Origin: Planctomycetota bacterium
GTDB taxonomy: Bacteria; Planctomycetota; UBA1135; GCA-002686595
Direction of reading: 5' to 3'
Assembly: GCA_016779225.1 (NCBI GenBank)
Contig: JADHNZ010000003.1
Span: 39,997-103,996 of the forward strand
DNA length: 64,000 bases
The translations under genes and the position numbers were made by a program. A model generated the notes under the pieces. It ran no database searches, was not told the DNA's origin, and saw only the letters and a list, made by a program, of their open reading frames with translations. Shown here in pieces: positions 23,781-31,986 of this stretch. Positions within the stretch are counted from its first letter, which is position 1; every line of letters begins with the position of its first letter.

Positions 23781-25568
23781 CTACCGCAGCACGCGGCAGG
23801 GAAGGGCCGGCAACGGAAGCGCCACGGTCACTCCGTTCCCACACGCGATCGCCGGCTGCGTCACGCCCGTGGGGGTCGTGACCCCGAGCAGGATGCGGTG
23901 TCCGCTCATCAGGGAGCTCGTCGAGGAGAGATCGCTCGCGTGGGTGCTGTCCAGCCAGGGCTGGTGGACGCCCCCGCGGGTGGAGACCCAGAGCTCGTCG
24001 CTGCCTGACGAGGCGATGAACGCACCGAACCCGCGGCGGCCCTGCACGCCTCGGAGCTGGGTGCCCGTGGGGAAGGACCCCACGAGCTGCATCGCCATGG
24101 GCTGGCCCGGGATCGGATCGATGCGATGGACCTCGACCGTGTTCATGCCGTCCGGCTCGGACACGGCCAGGAAGCTCTTGCCGGCGGAGTGGAGCGCCGG
24201 CGCCTTCTCGAGATCGACGAGCAGCGCCTCCATGTTGGAGGAGGAGTGGTAGTAGCCGCCTGAGTAGATCGGGAACCCGAGCAGGTTGAAGGTCTCGTCC
24301 TGCTCCTCCACGAGGAGGAAGCGCTCACCCGTGGCATCGAGGAGGCCCGTCTTGACGCTGAGGGTCGCCGGCACGGTGAAGGGCGGCCACACGAGACCCG
24401 AGGTGCGCGTCAGGTTCCAGGTGGTTGGAACGCCGTCGGTGGTGGTCGTGGTCGCGTACATGTCCGCGACGCCGATCAGGTCGTCCTCGTTGACCGTGGC
24501 GAGGACCACATCGCCGGCGAGGTAGCAGACCTGCGTCGGGCTGGCGAAGCCGATGATCCCGATGTTGTCGATGTAGATCGGGAAGTCCGGCAGCTGGGTC
24601 ACATGGGTCTCGACCGGCTGGGCAGCGACCTGGGCGACCTTCAGCTCCTGGGGCGGACCGTCGGTCAGCCACGCAAGGCGACTGCCATCCGGAGCCAGCG
24701 CCATGTAGGGGCCCAGAGGAGCCCCCGTTCCAGGCAGCTCGATGGGCTGGGGTGCTCCGGTGACCGGCACCACCGCGCCGTCCTGCGAGGCCACCAGCAC
24801 GCGGCGCTCGGCGGGGACGGCCTCGGCCACTACGGCGAGGTGCCGGCCCTCATCGCTCGGGATGAGGTCCCCGTGGAGGGTCTCGCCGGGCAGCCGCGCC
24901 GTGTCGACCTGCTGCGCCGCGACGCCGTCGGACGACCACAGCTCGCCCCCAGCGAGGAACCAAACGCCCACCGGCGTCGAGCGCAGGCTGAGGGCGTCGA
25001 TCGTGAGCGCGTCCACGCTGACCGTGAGATCGACGGGCGCGCTCGGGCGCAGGAGGTCAGCGCGCAGGACATTGCCACCAAGGTCGGGTGCGGTGGCGCA
25101 GGCGAGCCAGCGGCCGTCCGTGGAGACGCTGACCGTCTCGAGGAGATCCGCCGCATGGGTCACCCCATCGAAGGCTACGGCCCAGCGCGGCGGCCCGAAG
25201 GCCGGCACATGAAGGATGCCGACGCGGTTGCCGCGGCTGGCACGCAGCAGCACGCCACCGTCCGGAAGCGCGATCCACTCCGGCTCCCCATTGGCCTCCT
25301 GCTGGCGAGGACGGTCGAGCCGGTGCGCATCGATCGCGCGGGCACCCCCGAGGATCAGGGGCAGGAGCTCGAGGTCCACCTCCACGAGCTCGGCGGACGC
25401 GAGGTCCGGTGCGAGCAGGTAGAGGTCGTGCCTGTTGCTTGCCACCTCGACGGCCACCACCGGGGACTCCGCTCGGAGGGAGCGCGTGCCCGGGTCGAGG
25501 GTGGGCGGCGGAGCCTGCGAGAAGACGGGGCCAGCGAGGCCAGCGACCATGAGGAGGGAGAGCTTCAT
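23781..25568 (-). CDS. Secreted beta-propeller-like protein
   Basis: 595 residues from the ATG at 25566-25568, which opens a signal peptide (MKLSLLMVAGLAGPVFSQA); the frame continues upstream but not with signal-like residues. The chain is nearly all beta, with repeated blades of the TolB/WD-like sort: SVSTDGRWLACATAPD, IPSDEGRHLAVVAE, ALAPDGSRLAWLTDGP, and later GFASPTQVCYLAGDVVLATV. The last ~40 residues (SGHRILLGVTTPTGVTQ) and Cys at the end could form a terminal disulfide. No catalytic motif is visible, so a binding or scaffold role is likely. Convergent with the large regulator, whose stop lies only 29 bp away. Confidence 0.72.
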   Translation of the reverse strand: MKLSLLMVAGLAGPVFSQAPPPTLDPGTRSLRAESPVVAVEVASNRHDLYLLAPDLASAELVEVDLELLPLILGGARAIDAHRLDRPRQQEANGEPEWIALPDGGVLLRASRGNRVGILHVPAFGPPRWAVAFDGVTHAADLLETVSVSTDGRWLACATAPDLGGNVLRADLLRPSAPVDLTVSVDALTIDALSLRSTPVGVWFLAGGELWSSDGVAAQQVDTARLPGETLHGDLIPSDEGRHLAVVAEAVPAERRVLVASQDGAVVPVTGAPQPIELPGTGAPLGPYMALAPDGSRLAWLTDGPPQELKVAQVAAQPVETHVTQLPDFPIYIDNIGIIGFASPTQVCYLAGDVVLATVNEDDLIGVADMYATTTTTDGVPTTWNLTRTSGLVWPPFTVPATLSVKTGLLDATGERFLLVEEQDETFNLLGFPIYSGGYYHSSSNMEALLVDLEKAPALHSAGKSFLAVSEPDGMNTVEVHRIDPIPGQPMAMQLVGSFPTGTQLRGVQGRRGFGAFIASSGSDELWVSTRGGVHQPWLDSTHASDLSSTSSLMSGHRILLGVTTPTGVTQPAIACGNGVTVALPLPALPCRVLR

Positions 25569-25895
25569 AGAACGACCGATCTTAAAGGGGTGCCCCGAGG
25601 GGAGGCGGGCGGTCAATCGAAATGCGACATCCATCGTAGGGCAATCTTGGTGGATTGCAGTTCACGCCGTCCACTTTCTTGGATCCAAGACGAGTCACCC
25701 GGCGCAGAAGATCCAAGGTCCGCCCGGAAACGCCCTCGCCATCAGCCGATACCGAGCGGTAGAAAGGGGTTCGCGGCCCTCAACTGGCGGAAGGCCACCC
25801 TCTTGGGGCTGCTCCCAGCGCCCCCCGCCGGTCCTTGGACTCCAGCGGCGGGGGCTCCCGGCAAGGCTTCCTGAGCCCGCGCCCCGAAGACGCCC
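25569..25895. promoter_or_regulatory. Divergent control region in front of the cytochrome operon
   Basis: This 327-bp gap carries three inverted repeats. GCAATC/GATTGC (25641-25646 and 25653-25658, 6-nt spacer); a perfect 14-bp palindrome TCTTGGATCCAAGA (25677-25690), with a half-copy GATCCAAGG about 20 bp further on; and a 9-bp GC stem with a 15-nt loop (25822-25830 with 25846-25854) just before the oxidoreductase start. The palindromes are credible operators for the cytochrome operon and/or the divergent propeller gene; the hairpin could be an attenuator. No CRP/FNR- or Fur-type consensus is obvious to me. Confidence 0.4.
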
Positions 25896-28139
25896 GTGAC
25901 CATGACGACCTGGCTGCTCCTGCTCGCGGCACCGCTGGCCCTGCTGTGGGTCACGCTGCTCTCCTGGAGCCGTCGGGAGGAGCTGCGCCGCATGCGCGCG
26001 GGGCGCGCCGAGCAGGAGCAGGCCCGCGCACGCGGCACCGATCGGGCGCGCCTGCAGTACCCGGCCGTCGACCTCTCGCGCTGCATCGGCTGCGGGATCT
26101 GCATCGAGGCGTGCCCCGAGGAGGGCGTCCTCGAGCTCGTGCACGGCCAGGCCGTGGTCGCCCACGGCTCGCGCTGTGTGGGCCACGGCAAGTGCGCGGA
26201 GGAGTGCCCCGTAGGCGCCATCGCGGTGACCCTCGGGGACCTCTCCCAGCGCCGGGACATCCCGGTGCTCGAGCCCTCTCACGAGTCCCCTCACACGCCT
26301 GGCCTGTTCCTCGCGGGAGAGGTGACGGGGTTCGCCCTCATCCGCACCGCGGTCGAGCACGGGCGCATGGTGGCGCGCGAGGTCGCGCGCAAGCTCGAGA
26401 GCCTGCCGCCGGTCGAAGACCCCGGCGTGCTCGACCTGCTGATCGTCGGCGCCGGGCCGGCGGGCCTCACCTGCGCCCTCGAGGCGCGCGAGCGCGGCCT
26501 GCGCTTCGCCGTCGTGGAGCAGGACAGCCTCGGCGGAACCATCGCGCACTACCCGCGGCGCAAGCTGGTCATGACCCAGCCCGTGCAGCTCCCCCTCCAC
26601 GGGCGCCTCGCACGCAGCGAGTACGAGAAGGAGGAGCTCGTTGCCCTGTGGGAGGATCTCGCGACCGAGCACGACCTCCCGCTCCAGACGCAGACGCGCT
26701 TCGAGGGGGTCGAGCGCGATGAGGACGGCGTGCTCGGAGTGCGCACCAGCGCCGGCCGGTTCCGGGCCCGCACAGTCTGCCTCGCCCTCGGGCGGCGCGG
26801 CACGCCGCGCCGCCTCGGGGTCGAGGGTGAGGACCTCCCCAAGGTCGCCTCGTCCCTGATCGACGCCCAGAGCTACCGCGGCCGCCGGGTCCTGGTGGTT
26901 GGAGGCGGCGACAGCGCCGTGGAGGCGGCACTCGGCCTGGCCGAGCAGCCGGGCAACCAGGTCAGCCTCAGCTACCGCGGCCAGGCCTTCACCCGCCTCA
27001 AGGCGCGCAATGAGGGCCGCCTGGAGGCCGCGGCCCGCGCGGGCAAGCTCGAGCTGCTCCTCGGCTCCCAGGTCCAGCGCATCTCCACGGACGCGGTCAA
27101 GCTGGCCGTGGGCGAGGACGGCCGGAGGCTGACCCTGCCCAACGACGAGGTCTTCGTGCTCATCGGCGGTGAGCCGCCGTTCGCCCTCCTGGAGCGCTGC
27201 GGCGTGTCCCTGGACCCCGCGGACCGCCTGCCGCCTCCGGTCGAGGACGAGGACCCCTCGCTGGTGCGCGGCCTCGCCCTCGCCTCCCTGGTGGCCCTGG
27301 CCGCCGCAGCCTTCGCCTTCGCCTACCAGGGGTACTTCCGCACGCCCCTCGCGGAGCGCCCCCTCCACCCCGAGCACGACCTGCTGCGCCCGGCCCAGGG
27401 AATGGGGCTCGTGCTCGGCGCCCTCGCCAGCCTGCTGGTGCTAGCCAACCTGGCCTACCTGGTGCGGAGGTCACAGGCCCTGCCCCTGACCTTCGGCAGC
27501 CTGCGCGCGTGGATGACCGTGCATGTGGCGACCGGCATTGGAGCCCTGCTCCTTGCCCTGCTGCACGGCGGGCTGGTGCCGCGGGACACGAGCGGCGGCC
27601 ACGCGCTATGGGGTCTTGCCGTCCTCGTGCTCACCGGAGCCATCGGTCGCTGGCTCTACGCGCTGGTGCCACGCGCGGCGAACGGACGCGAGCTGCAGCT
27701 CGACGAGGTCCGCGATCGCCTCGCGCAGCTCTCGGGGAACTGGGCCGGCTCGCACCGCGCCTTCGGCGAGCGGCTGGAGGCCGAGGTCGGCCGGCTCGTG
27801 GACGACATCCGCTGGAGCGGGGGCCTCGGCCAGAGGCTCGCGGCCCTGCTCATCGGCCGCAGGCGCGCCCACCGCCACCTGCGTGACCTTGCCGCAACCG
27901 GCCGCCGGGAGGGCGTGCCCGCGGAGGAGGTCGACGCCGGCCTCGTCCTCGCCCGAGGCGCCTTCGACGCGGCCCTCGCTGCCAGCCGCTACGAGGAGCT
28001 GCGCGGCCTGCTGGGCTCTTGGCGGTACTTGCACCGCTGGGTCGCGGTAGCGATGGTGCTCCTCGTCCTCGCGCACATCGTGACCGCTACCCGCTACGCG
28101 GACCTGCGCTGGCCTTGGAGCGAGGGCGTCCTGCCGTGA
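25896..28139 (+). CDS. Membrane NAD(P)H/FAD oxidoreductase with 4Fe-4S domain and cytochrome b-like membrane part
   Basis: 747 residues (GTG start at 25896, or ATG two codons in). An N-terminal helix (residues 5 to 24) is followed by a ferredoxin-like pair: Cys63-66-69-73, then C94-x2-H97-x2-C100-x3-C104, where the second cluster site has His instead of Cys. Next is LFLAGEVTGFALIRTAVEHG, a flavin-site motif that usually closes such proteins, then the FAD motif LLIVGAGPAGLTC (~181) and the NAD(P) motif VLVVGGGDSAVEAALG. The C-terminal ~290 residues have about five membrane helices with His residues in VHVATGIGALLLALLHGG and YLHRWVAVAMVLLVLAHIV, suggesting b-haems. It probably takes electrons from NAD(P)H or quinol to the cytochromes encoded directly downstream. 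Confidence 0.82.
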   Translation: MTMTTWLLLLAAPLALLWVTLLSWSRREELRRMRAGRAEQEQARARGTDRARLQYPAVDLSRCIGCGICIEACPEEGVLELVHGQAVVAHGSRCVGHGKCAEECPVGAIAVTLGDLSQRRDIPVLEPSHESPHTPGLFLAGEVTGFALIRTAVEHGRMVAREVARKLESLPPVEDPGVLDLLIVGAGPAGLTCALEARERGLRFAVVEQDSLGGTIAHYPRRKLVMTQPVQLPLHGRLARSEYEKEELVALWEDLATEHDLPLQTQTRFEGVERDEDGVLGVRTSAGRFRARTVCLALGRRGTPRRLGVEGEDLPKVASSLIDAQSYRGRRVLVVGGGDSAVEAALGLAEQPGNQVSLSYRGQAFTRLKARNEGRLEAAARAGKLELLLGSQVQRISTDAVKLAVGEDGRRLTLPNDEVFVLIGGEPPFALLERCGVSLDPADRLPPPVEDEDPSLVRGLALASLVALAAAAFAFAYQGYFRTPLAERPLHPEHDLLRPAQGMGLVLGALASLLVLANLAYLVRRSQALPLTFGSLRAWMTVHVATGIGALLLALLHGGLVPRDTSGGHALWGLAVLVLTGAIGRWLYALVPRAANGRELQLDEVRDRLAQLSGNWAGSHRAFGERLEAEVGRLVDDIRWSGGLGQRLAALLIGRRRAHRHLRDLAATGRREGVPAEEVDAGLVLARGAFDAALAASRYEELRGLLGSWRYLHRWVAVAMVLLVLAHIVTATRYADLRWPWSEGVLP

Positions 28140-30391
28140 AGCCCACCGCCCGCAACCTGCTGGGGCTGCTGTCCCTCGCGGCCGTGCTGGCCCTCGTGCT
28201 CCTGGATGTGGAGGACGGCGGCGGGCCGGGACCTCTCTCGCCTCCACACGCCCGGCTGGACGAGCTCGCGGGCGCCCGTGGCTGCGAGGAGTGCCACGGG
28301 GCAGGAGGCGAGAGCCTGGCCACGGCGTGCTCCAGCTGCCACGAGGCCATCGGTGACGAGCTGGCCTCCGGGCGCGGGCTGCACGGCCGGCTCGAGGACG
28401 CCGCGGCCTGTGGTGCGTGTCACGGCGAGCACCACGGCGATGCCCTAGCGCTGGTGGACGCGCGCGCGTTCATCGCCGCGGGCTTCGCGAGCCAGGAGTC
28501 CTACGACCACACCGGGCTTGAGTTCGGCCTGAGCGGGGTCCACGACGACCTCGCCTGCTCTGCCTGCCACGAGCAGGCCGACGCGCGCTTCGCTGACGGC
28601 CCGCGGTTCCTCGGTGCCAGCCAGGCCTGCGCGAGCTGCCACGAGAGCCCGCACCCAAGCGACCTGGCGAGCAGCTGCACGGACTGCCACGATCAGGCCT
28701 CCCCCTTCGCCGAGGCCGCCTCCTTCGAGCACGCCTCGAGCTTCGCGCTGTCGGGGGTGCACGCGGGCCTCGACTGCGCTGCCTGCCACGAGGCTGGTCA
28801 GGCCTCGGACTGGGAGCGCGCCGCGGTGGCCTCGCTCGCGGGCGTCGCCCCCAGGACGCGGGCATGCAGCGCGTGCCACGACTCTCCGCACGGGCCCGGC
28901 CTGCTCGCGGCCGAGAGCGACTGTGCGCGGTGCCACGGCACCACGCTCGCGGCCTTCGCGGAGCCTGACCCCGAACCCTCGCGCACGCTGCACGAGGCCC
29001 TCGGCATGGCCCTGGAGGGCGCCCACGCAAGCCTCGCCTGCGCCAGCTGCCACGAGTCCGCCGCCCCCTTCGAGCAGCGCTACCCCGGTCGCGAGGCCTC
29101 GAGCTGCGTCGCCTGCCACGCAGACCCCCACGGCGGGCAGTTCCTCACGGCCGACGGCACGCCCACGGGCTGCGCGGACTGCCACGGCACCGACGCCTTC
29201 GTGCCGTCCACCTTCGACCGTGCGCGCCACGGCCTGCTCGCCTTGCCCCTCGAGGGCGCCCACTCCGCGGCATCGTGCGCGGACTGTCACCTCGCCCCGG
29301 CTGATGGGGCGCCCGTGGCCTTCGCGGGCCTCGAGAGCGCCTGCGAGGGCTGCCACGCGGACCCGCACGGCGGGCTCTTCGCGGCTCTAGCCAATGGCGT
29401 CGCGGCCGCCGGGCCCTCGTGCGCGGCCTGCCACGGCTCCACCTCCACCTTCAGGGAGGTCCTGGAGTTCGACCACGCGGCGACGGGTCACCCCCTCACG
29501 GGCGCGCACCTCGCGACCAGCTGCGAGAGCTGCCACGCACCCGGGGCAGACCGCCGGCTCGGCCCGGTCGCCGCGCTCTTCCCCGGCGATCCGGAGCGGT
29601 GCGCCACCTGCCACCAGGACCCGCACGCGGACGCCTTCGAGGGCCGCGCCGCCGACCCCTCGGACTGCGCGGCCTGCCACGGGACGGAGAGCTTCGGAGC
29701 CGTGCAGGGCTTCGAGCACGCGCTCACGGGGTTCGCGCTGCGCGGTGCGCACGAGGCCGCGGCCTGTGAGAGCTGCCACGGGGTGGGAGGCGCCGGCGGG
29801 CGCCGTCTTGGCAAGGTCGAGGACCACTTCCCCGGAGACGCATCGTCCTGTGCGACCTGCCACACCGACCCTCACGGCGGCCTCTTCGACCGGCCGGAGC
29901 TGGCGCGAGCGACAACAGTCCTCGGCACGGGCTGCGCGCGCTGCCACGACGAGAGCGGCTTCGCAGGCGTGGGGGAGGCCTTCGACCACGGCGCGTGGAC
30001 CGGCTGGGCCCTCGAAGGTGCCCACGCGGAGGCCTCGTGCGCCGGCTGCCACGAGCCGCTCGAAGCTCCAGACCTCCTGGGACGCCGCAGCGCCACGGCC
30101 CGCGGCACGGACTGCGCCGACTGCCACGAGGACCCGCACCTGGGCCAATTCGCGCCTTCGCCCGGAGAAGCCACCGACTGTCGGCGTTGTCATGACACAA
30201 GCGCCTTCCGCGTGGTGGAGTTCGATCACGCGACCATGACGCGCTTCCCCCTCGATACGACCCACGCCGACCTGGCGTGCAGCGCCTGCCACCAGCCCTG
30301 GCCCACGCGCAGCGGGCGTGAGGTGGTGCGCTACCGCCCCCTGGGGCGGACCTGCGGGGACTGTCACGACGCGGGGGGCGGGGACCGATGA
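28136..30391 (+). CDS. 26-haem periplasmic c-type cytochrome
   Basis: 751 residues from a GTG start at 28136 that overlaps the previous stop (GTGA). After an N-terminal signal or anchor (ARNLLGLLSLAAVLALVLL), I count 26 CxxCH haem-binding motifs spread evenly to the C-terminus. The protein is built of repeats of about 55 to 60 residues, each carrying a pair of motifs and a His-rich turn such as FxHA..GFALxGAHxxxxCxxCH, which supplies axial ligands. Closest known classes are cytochrome c3/c7-like and doubled-CXXCH proteins of Geobacter-type electron-transfer chains. With so many haems in one line the protein could bridge the periplasm. It lies between an inner-membrane oxidoreductase and an outer-membrane barrel. 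Confidence 0.93.
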   Translation: MKPTARNLLGLLSLAAVLALVLLDVEDGGGPGPLSPPHARLDELAGARGCEECHGAGGESLATACSSCHEAIGDELASGRGLHGRLEDAAACGACHGEHHGDALALVDARAFIAAGFASQESYDHTGLEFGLSGVHDDLACSACHEQADARFADGPRFLGASQACASCHESPHPSDLASSCTDCHDQASPFAEAASFEHASSFALSGVHAGLDCAACHEAGQASDWERAAVASLAGVAPRTRACSACHDSPHGPGLLAAESDCARCHGTTLAAFAEPDPEPSRTLHEALGMALEGAHASLACASCHESAAPFEQRYPGREASSCVACHADPHGGQFLTADGTPTGCADCHGTDAFVPSTFDRARHGLLALPLEGAHSAASCADCHLAPADGAPVAFAGLESACEGCHADPHGGLFAALANGVAAAGPSCAACHGSTSTFREVLEFDHAATGHPLTGAHLATSCESCHAPGADRRLGPVAALFPGDPERCATCHQDPHADAFEGRAADPSDCAACHGTESFGAVQGFEHALTGFALRGAHEAAACESCHGVGGAGGRRLGKVEDHFPGDASSCATCHTDPHGGLFDRPELARATTVLGTGCARCHDESGFAGVGEAFDHGAWTGWALEGAHAEASCAGCHEPLEAPDLLGRRSATARGTDCADCHEDPHLGQFAPSPGEATDCRRCHDTSAFRVVEFDHATMTRFPLDTTHADLACSACHQPWPTRSGREVVRYRPLGRTCGDCHDAGGGDR

Positions 30392-31986
30392 GGGCGCTGT
30401 GGGCCGTCCTGTGCGCGCTGCTCCTGGCTGGCGCGGCGCTCGCCCAGGAGACGGACGGGGATCGCCTCGTGCGCCTACGCGTCACGCGCGTGGACGGCCG
30501 CTTCGTCGAGCTCGATGTCGGCACGGCCTCCGGGCTGCGCAAGGGGGATGTGGTCACCCTGCGCACCGAGTCCCTGGGGCCGCGCAAGGCCATCGTCCGC
30601 GCGGCCTCCGAGGCCACCGCACGCGCGGAGGTGGTGGGCTCCATCGCGGGCGTGAGCGTCGGAGCCCTCGGCGAGGTGCAGGTCCCCCAGGCCCGCCTCG
30701 CGCCGGAGCAGGAGGAGCACCCGCCCTGGAGCGCCCCCATCGAGGGCTGGGACGAGGACACGCCGCTGCTGGCCGAGGGTGCGAAGGTCACTCCCGAGGA
30801 GCGCCCGCTGCTCCTGGGCGGCCGCGCGTGGACCGAGTGGCAGAGCACGAGCACCGAGCTCGTGGACTACGGCAACACGAGGGCCGGCCTCTCCCTCGAC
30901 GCCGAGAACCCCTTCGGCCGCGGGGGCGTGCTGGAGACCGAGCTGCGCTTCGTGGACCAGCGCGCGGACGGGACCACCAGCAGCACGAGCCTCGACCAGG
31001 CCATGCGCGTCGAGCGCCTCAGCTATGCGGTGGGTGGCACGCGCTTCGATCCCGAGCGCTGGCAGATGGGCCGCTTCCTGCACTACGGAGTGCCGGAGCT
31101 GGGCGTGCTCGATGGCGTGGAGTACACGCACCGCCTGCCTTCTGGCTCACGGCTGGGCGCCGCGACCGGCTACCTGCCGCAGCTTCGGGGTGACCGGCGC
31201 ACGGGTGAGGACCTCTCGGTCGCCGTCTACTACAAGCACCTGTTCGACGCGGAGGCCGGCCTGGAGGGCGGCGTCGCCGTGCAGAAGACCTGGCACGAGG
31301 GCGAGGCCGACCGCGACCTGCTCGTCCTGACCCATGAGTGGGCCCCGGGCGGCCCCTGGTCCCTGCGCGCCAGCGCGCTGCTGGACCTGTACGGCAGCGA
31401 GGATCAGTTCAAGGACGGCACCGAGCTGACCGAGGGACGGGTCACCGCGTCCTGGTTCGAGGACGGGACCGGCGCGAGCCTCTCCCTCTCTCGCATGGCC
31501 TGGCCGGAGCTCCTGCGCAACGAGTTCCCCGAGCAGGTGGCCGAAGTGCTGGCGGAGGGACAGGTGGACCGCGCGGACCTCTACACCTGGACCCGCTGGA
31601 ACGACTGGCGCCTCTCGGCCTCCCTCGACAGCTGGGCCGACCAGGACGGTTCGGGCGGCAGCGCCGAGCTGCGCGCCGCGCTGCAGGACCGCCTCTTTCC
31701 CGACGGAGAGGTCGGGGCCTCGGTGCGCACGCGCACCGGACGCTTCCTCGAGGGCGAGACGGCGCGGCTCTTCGCGGCCTGGTGGGGCAGCCGCGGCACC
31801 TGGCGCGCCGACCTGGACCTCTCCGATGTGGACACGAGCGCCAGCAGTACGATCGCCGACACCTGGCTGCGCCTCTCCTGGGACACGCGCCTGGGCCAGG
31901 ACTGGCAGCTCTCCCTGCGCGCCACCGCCCAGCGCGGCGACTTCGACTCCGACAGCTTCACGATCTCCCTGGCGAGGTTCTTCTGA
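30388..31986 (+). CDS. Outer-membrane barrel of the cytochrome operon (MtrB/Omb-like role)
   Basis: 532 residues; ATG overlaps the preceding stop (ATGA). A signal peptide (MRALWAVLCALLLAGAALAQ) leads into a ~120-residue soluble domain (VTRVDGRFVELDVGTASGLRKGDVV, like a small SH3/beta fold), then from about residue 145 a chain of amphipathic strands (RAGLSLDAENPF, LETELRFVDQ, WRADLDLSDVDTS, WQLSLRATAQRGDF) ending FTISLARFF, with the terminal Phe recognised by the BAM machine. No sequence match to MtrB can be claimed by eye; the assignment as a sheath for a cytochrome rests on its position between two multihaem cytochrome genes and on the barrel pattern. It could instead be a general porin. Confidence 0.75.
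   Translation: MRALWAVLCALLLAGAALAQETDGDRLVRLRVTRVDGRFVELDVGTASGLRKGDVVTLRTESLGPRKAIVRAASEATARAEVVGSIAGVSVGALGEVQVPQARLAPEQEEHPPWSAPIEGWDEDTPLLAEGAKVTPEERPLLLGGRAWTEWQSTSTELVDYGNTRAGLSLDAENPFGRGGVLETELRFVDQRADGTTSSTSLDQAMRVERLSYAVGGTRFDPERWQMGRFLHYGVPELGVLDGVEYTHRLPSGSRLGAATGYLPQLRGDRRTGEDLSVAVYYKHLFDAEAGLEGGVAVQKTWHEGEADRDLLVLTHEWAPGGPWSLRASALLDLYGSEDQFKDGTELTEGRVTASWFEDGTGASLSLSRMAWPELLRNEFPEQVAEVLAEGQVDRADLYTWTRWNDWRLSASLDSWADQDGSGGSAELRAALQDRLFPDGEVGASVRTRTGRFLEGETARLFAAWWGSRGTWRADLDLSDVDTSASSTIADTWLRLSWDTRLGQDWQLSLRATAQRGDFDSDSFTISLARFF

Noticed and set aside
25896..28139. Simple thioredoxin reductase annotation
   Set aside because: The protein also carries two Fe-S sites and five membrane helices with His residues, so a soluble thioredoxin reductase call would be wrong.
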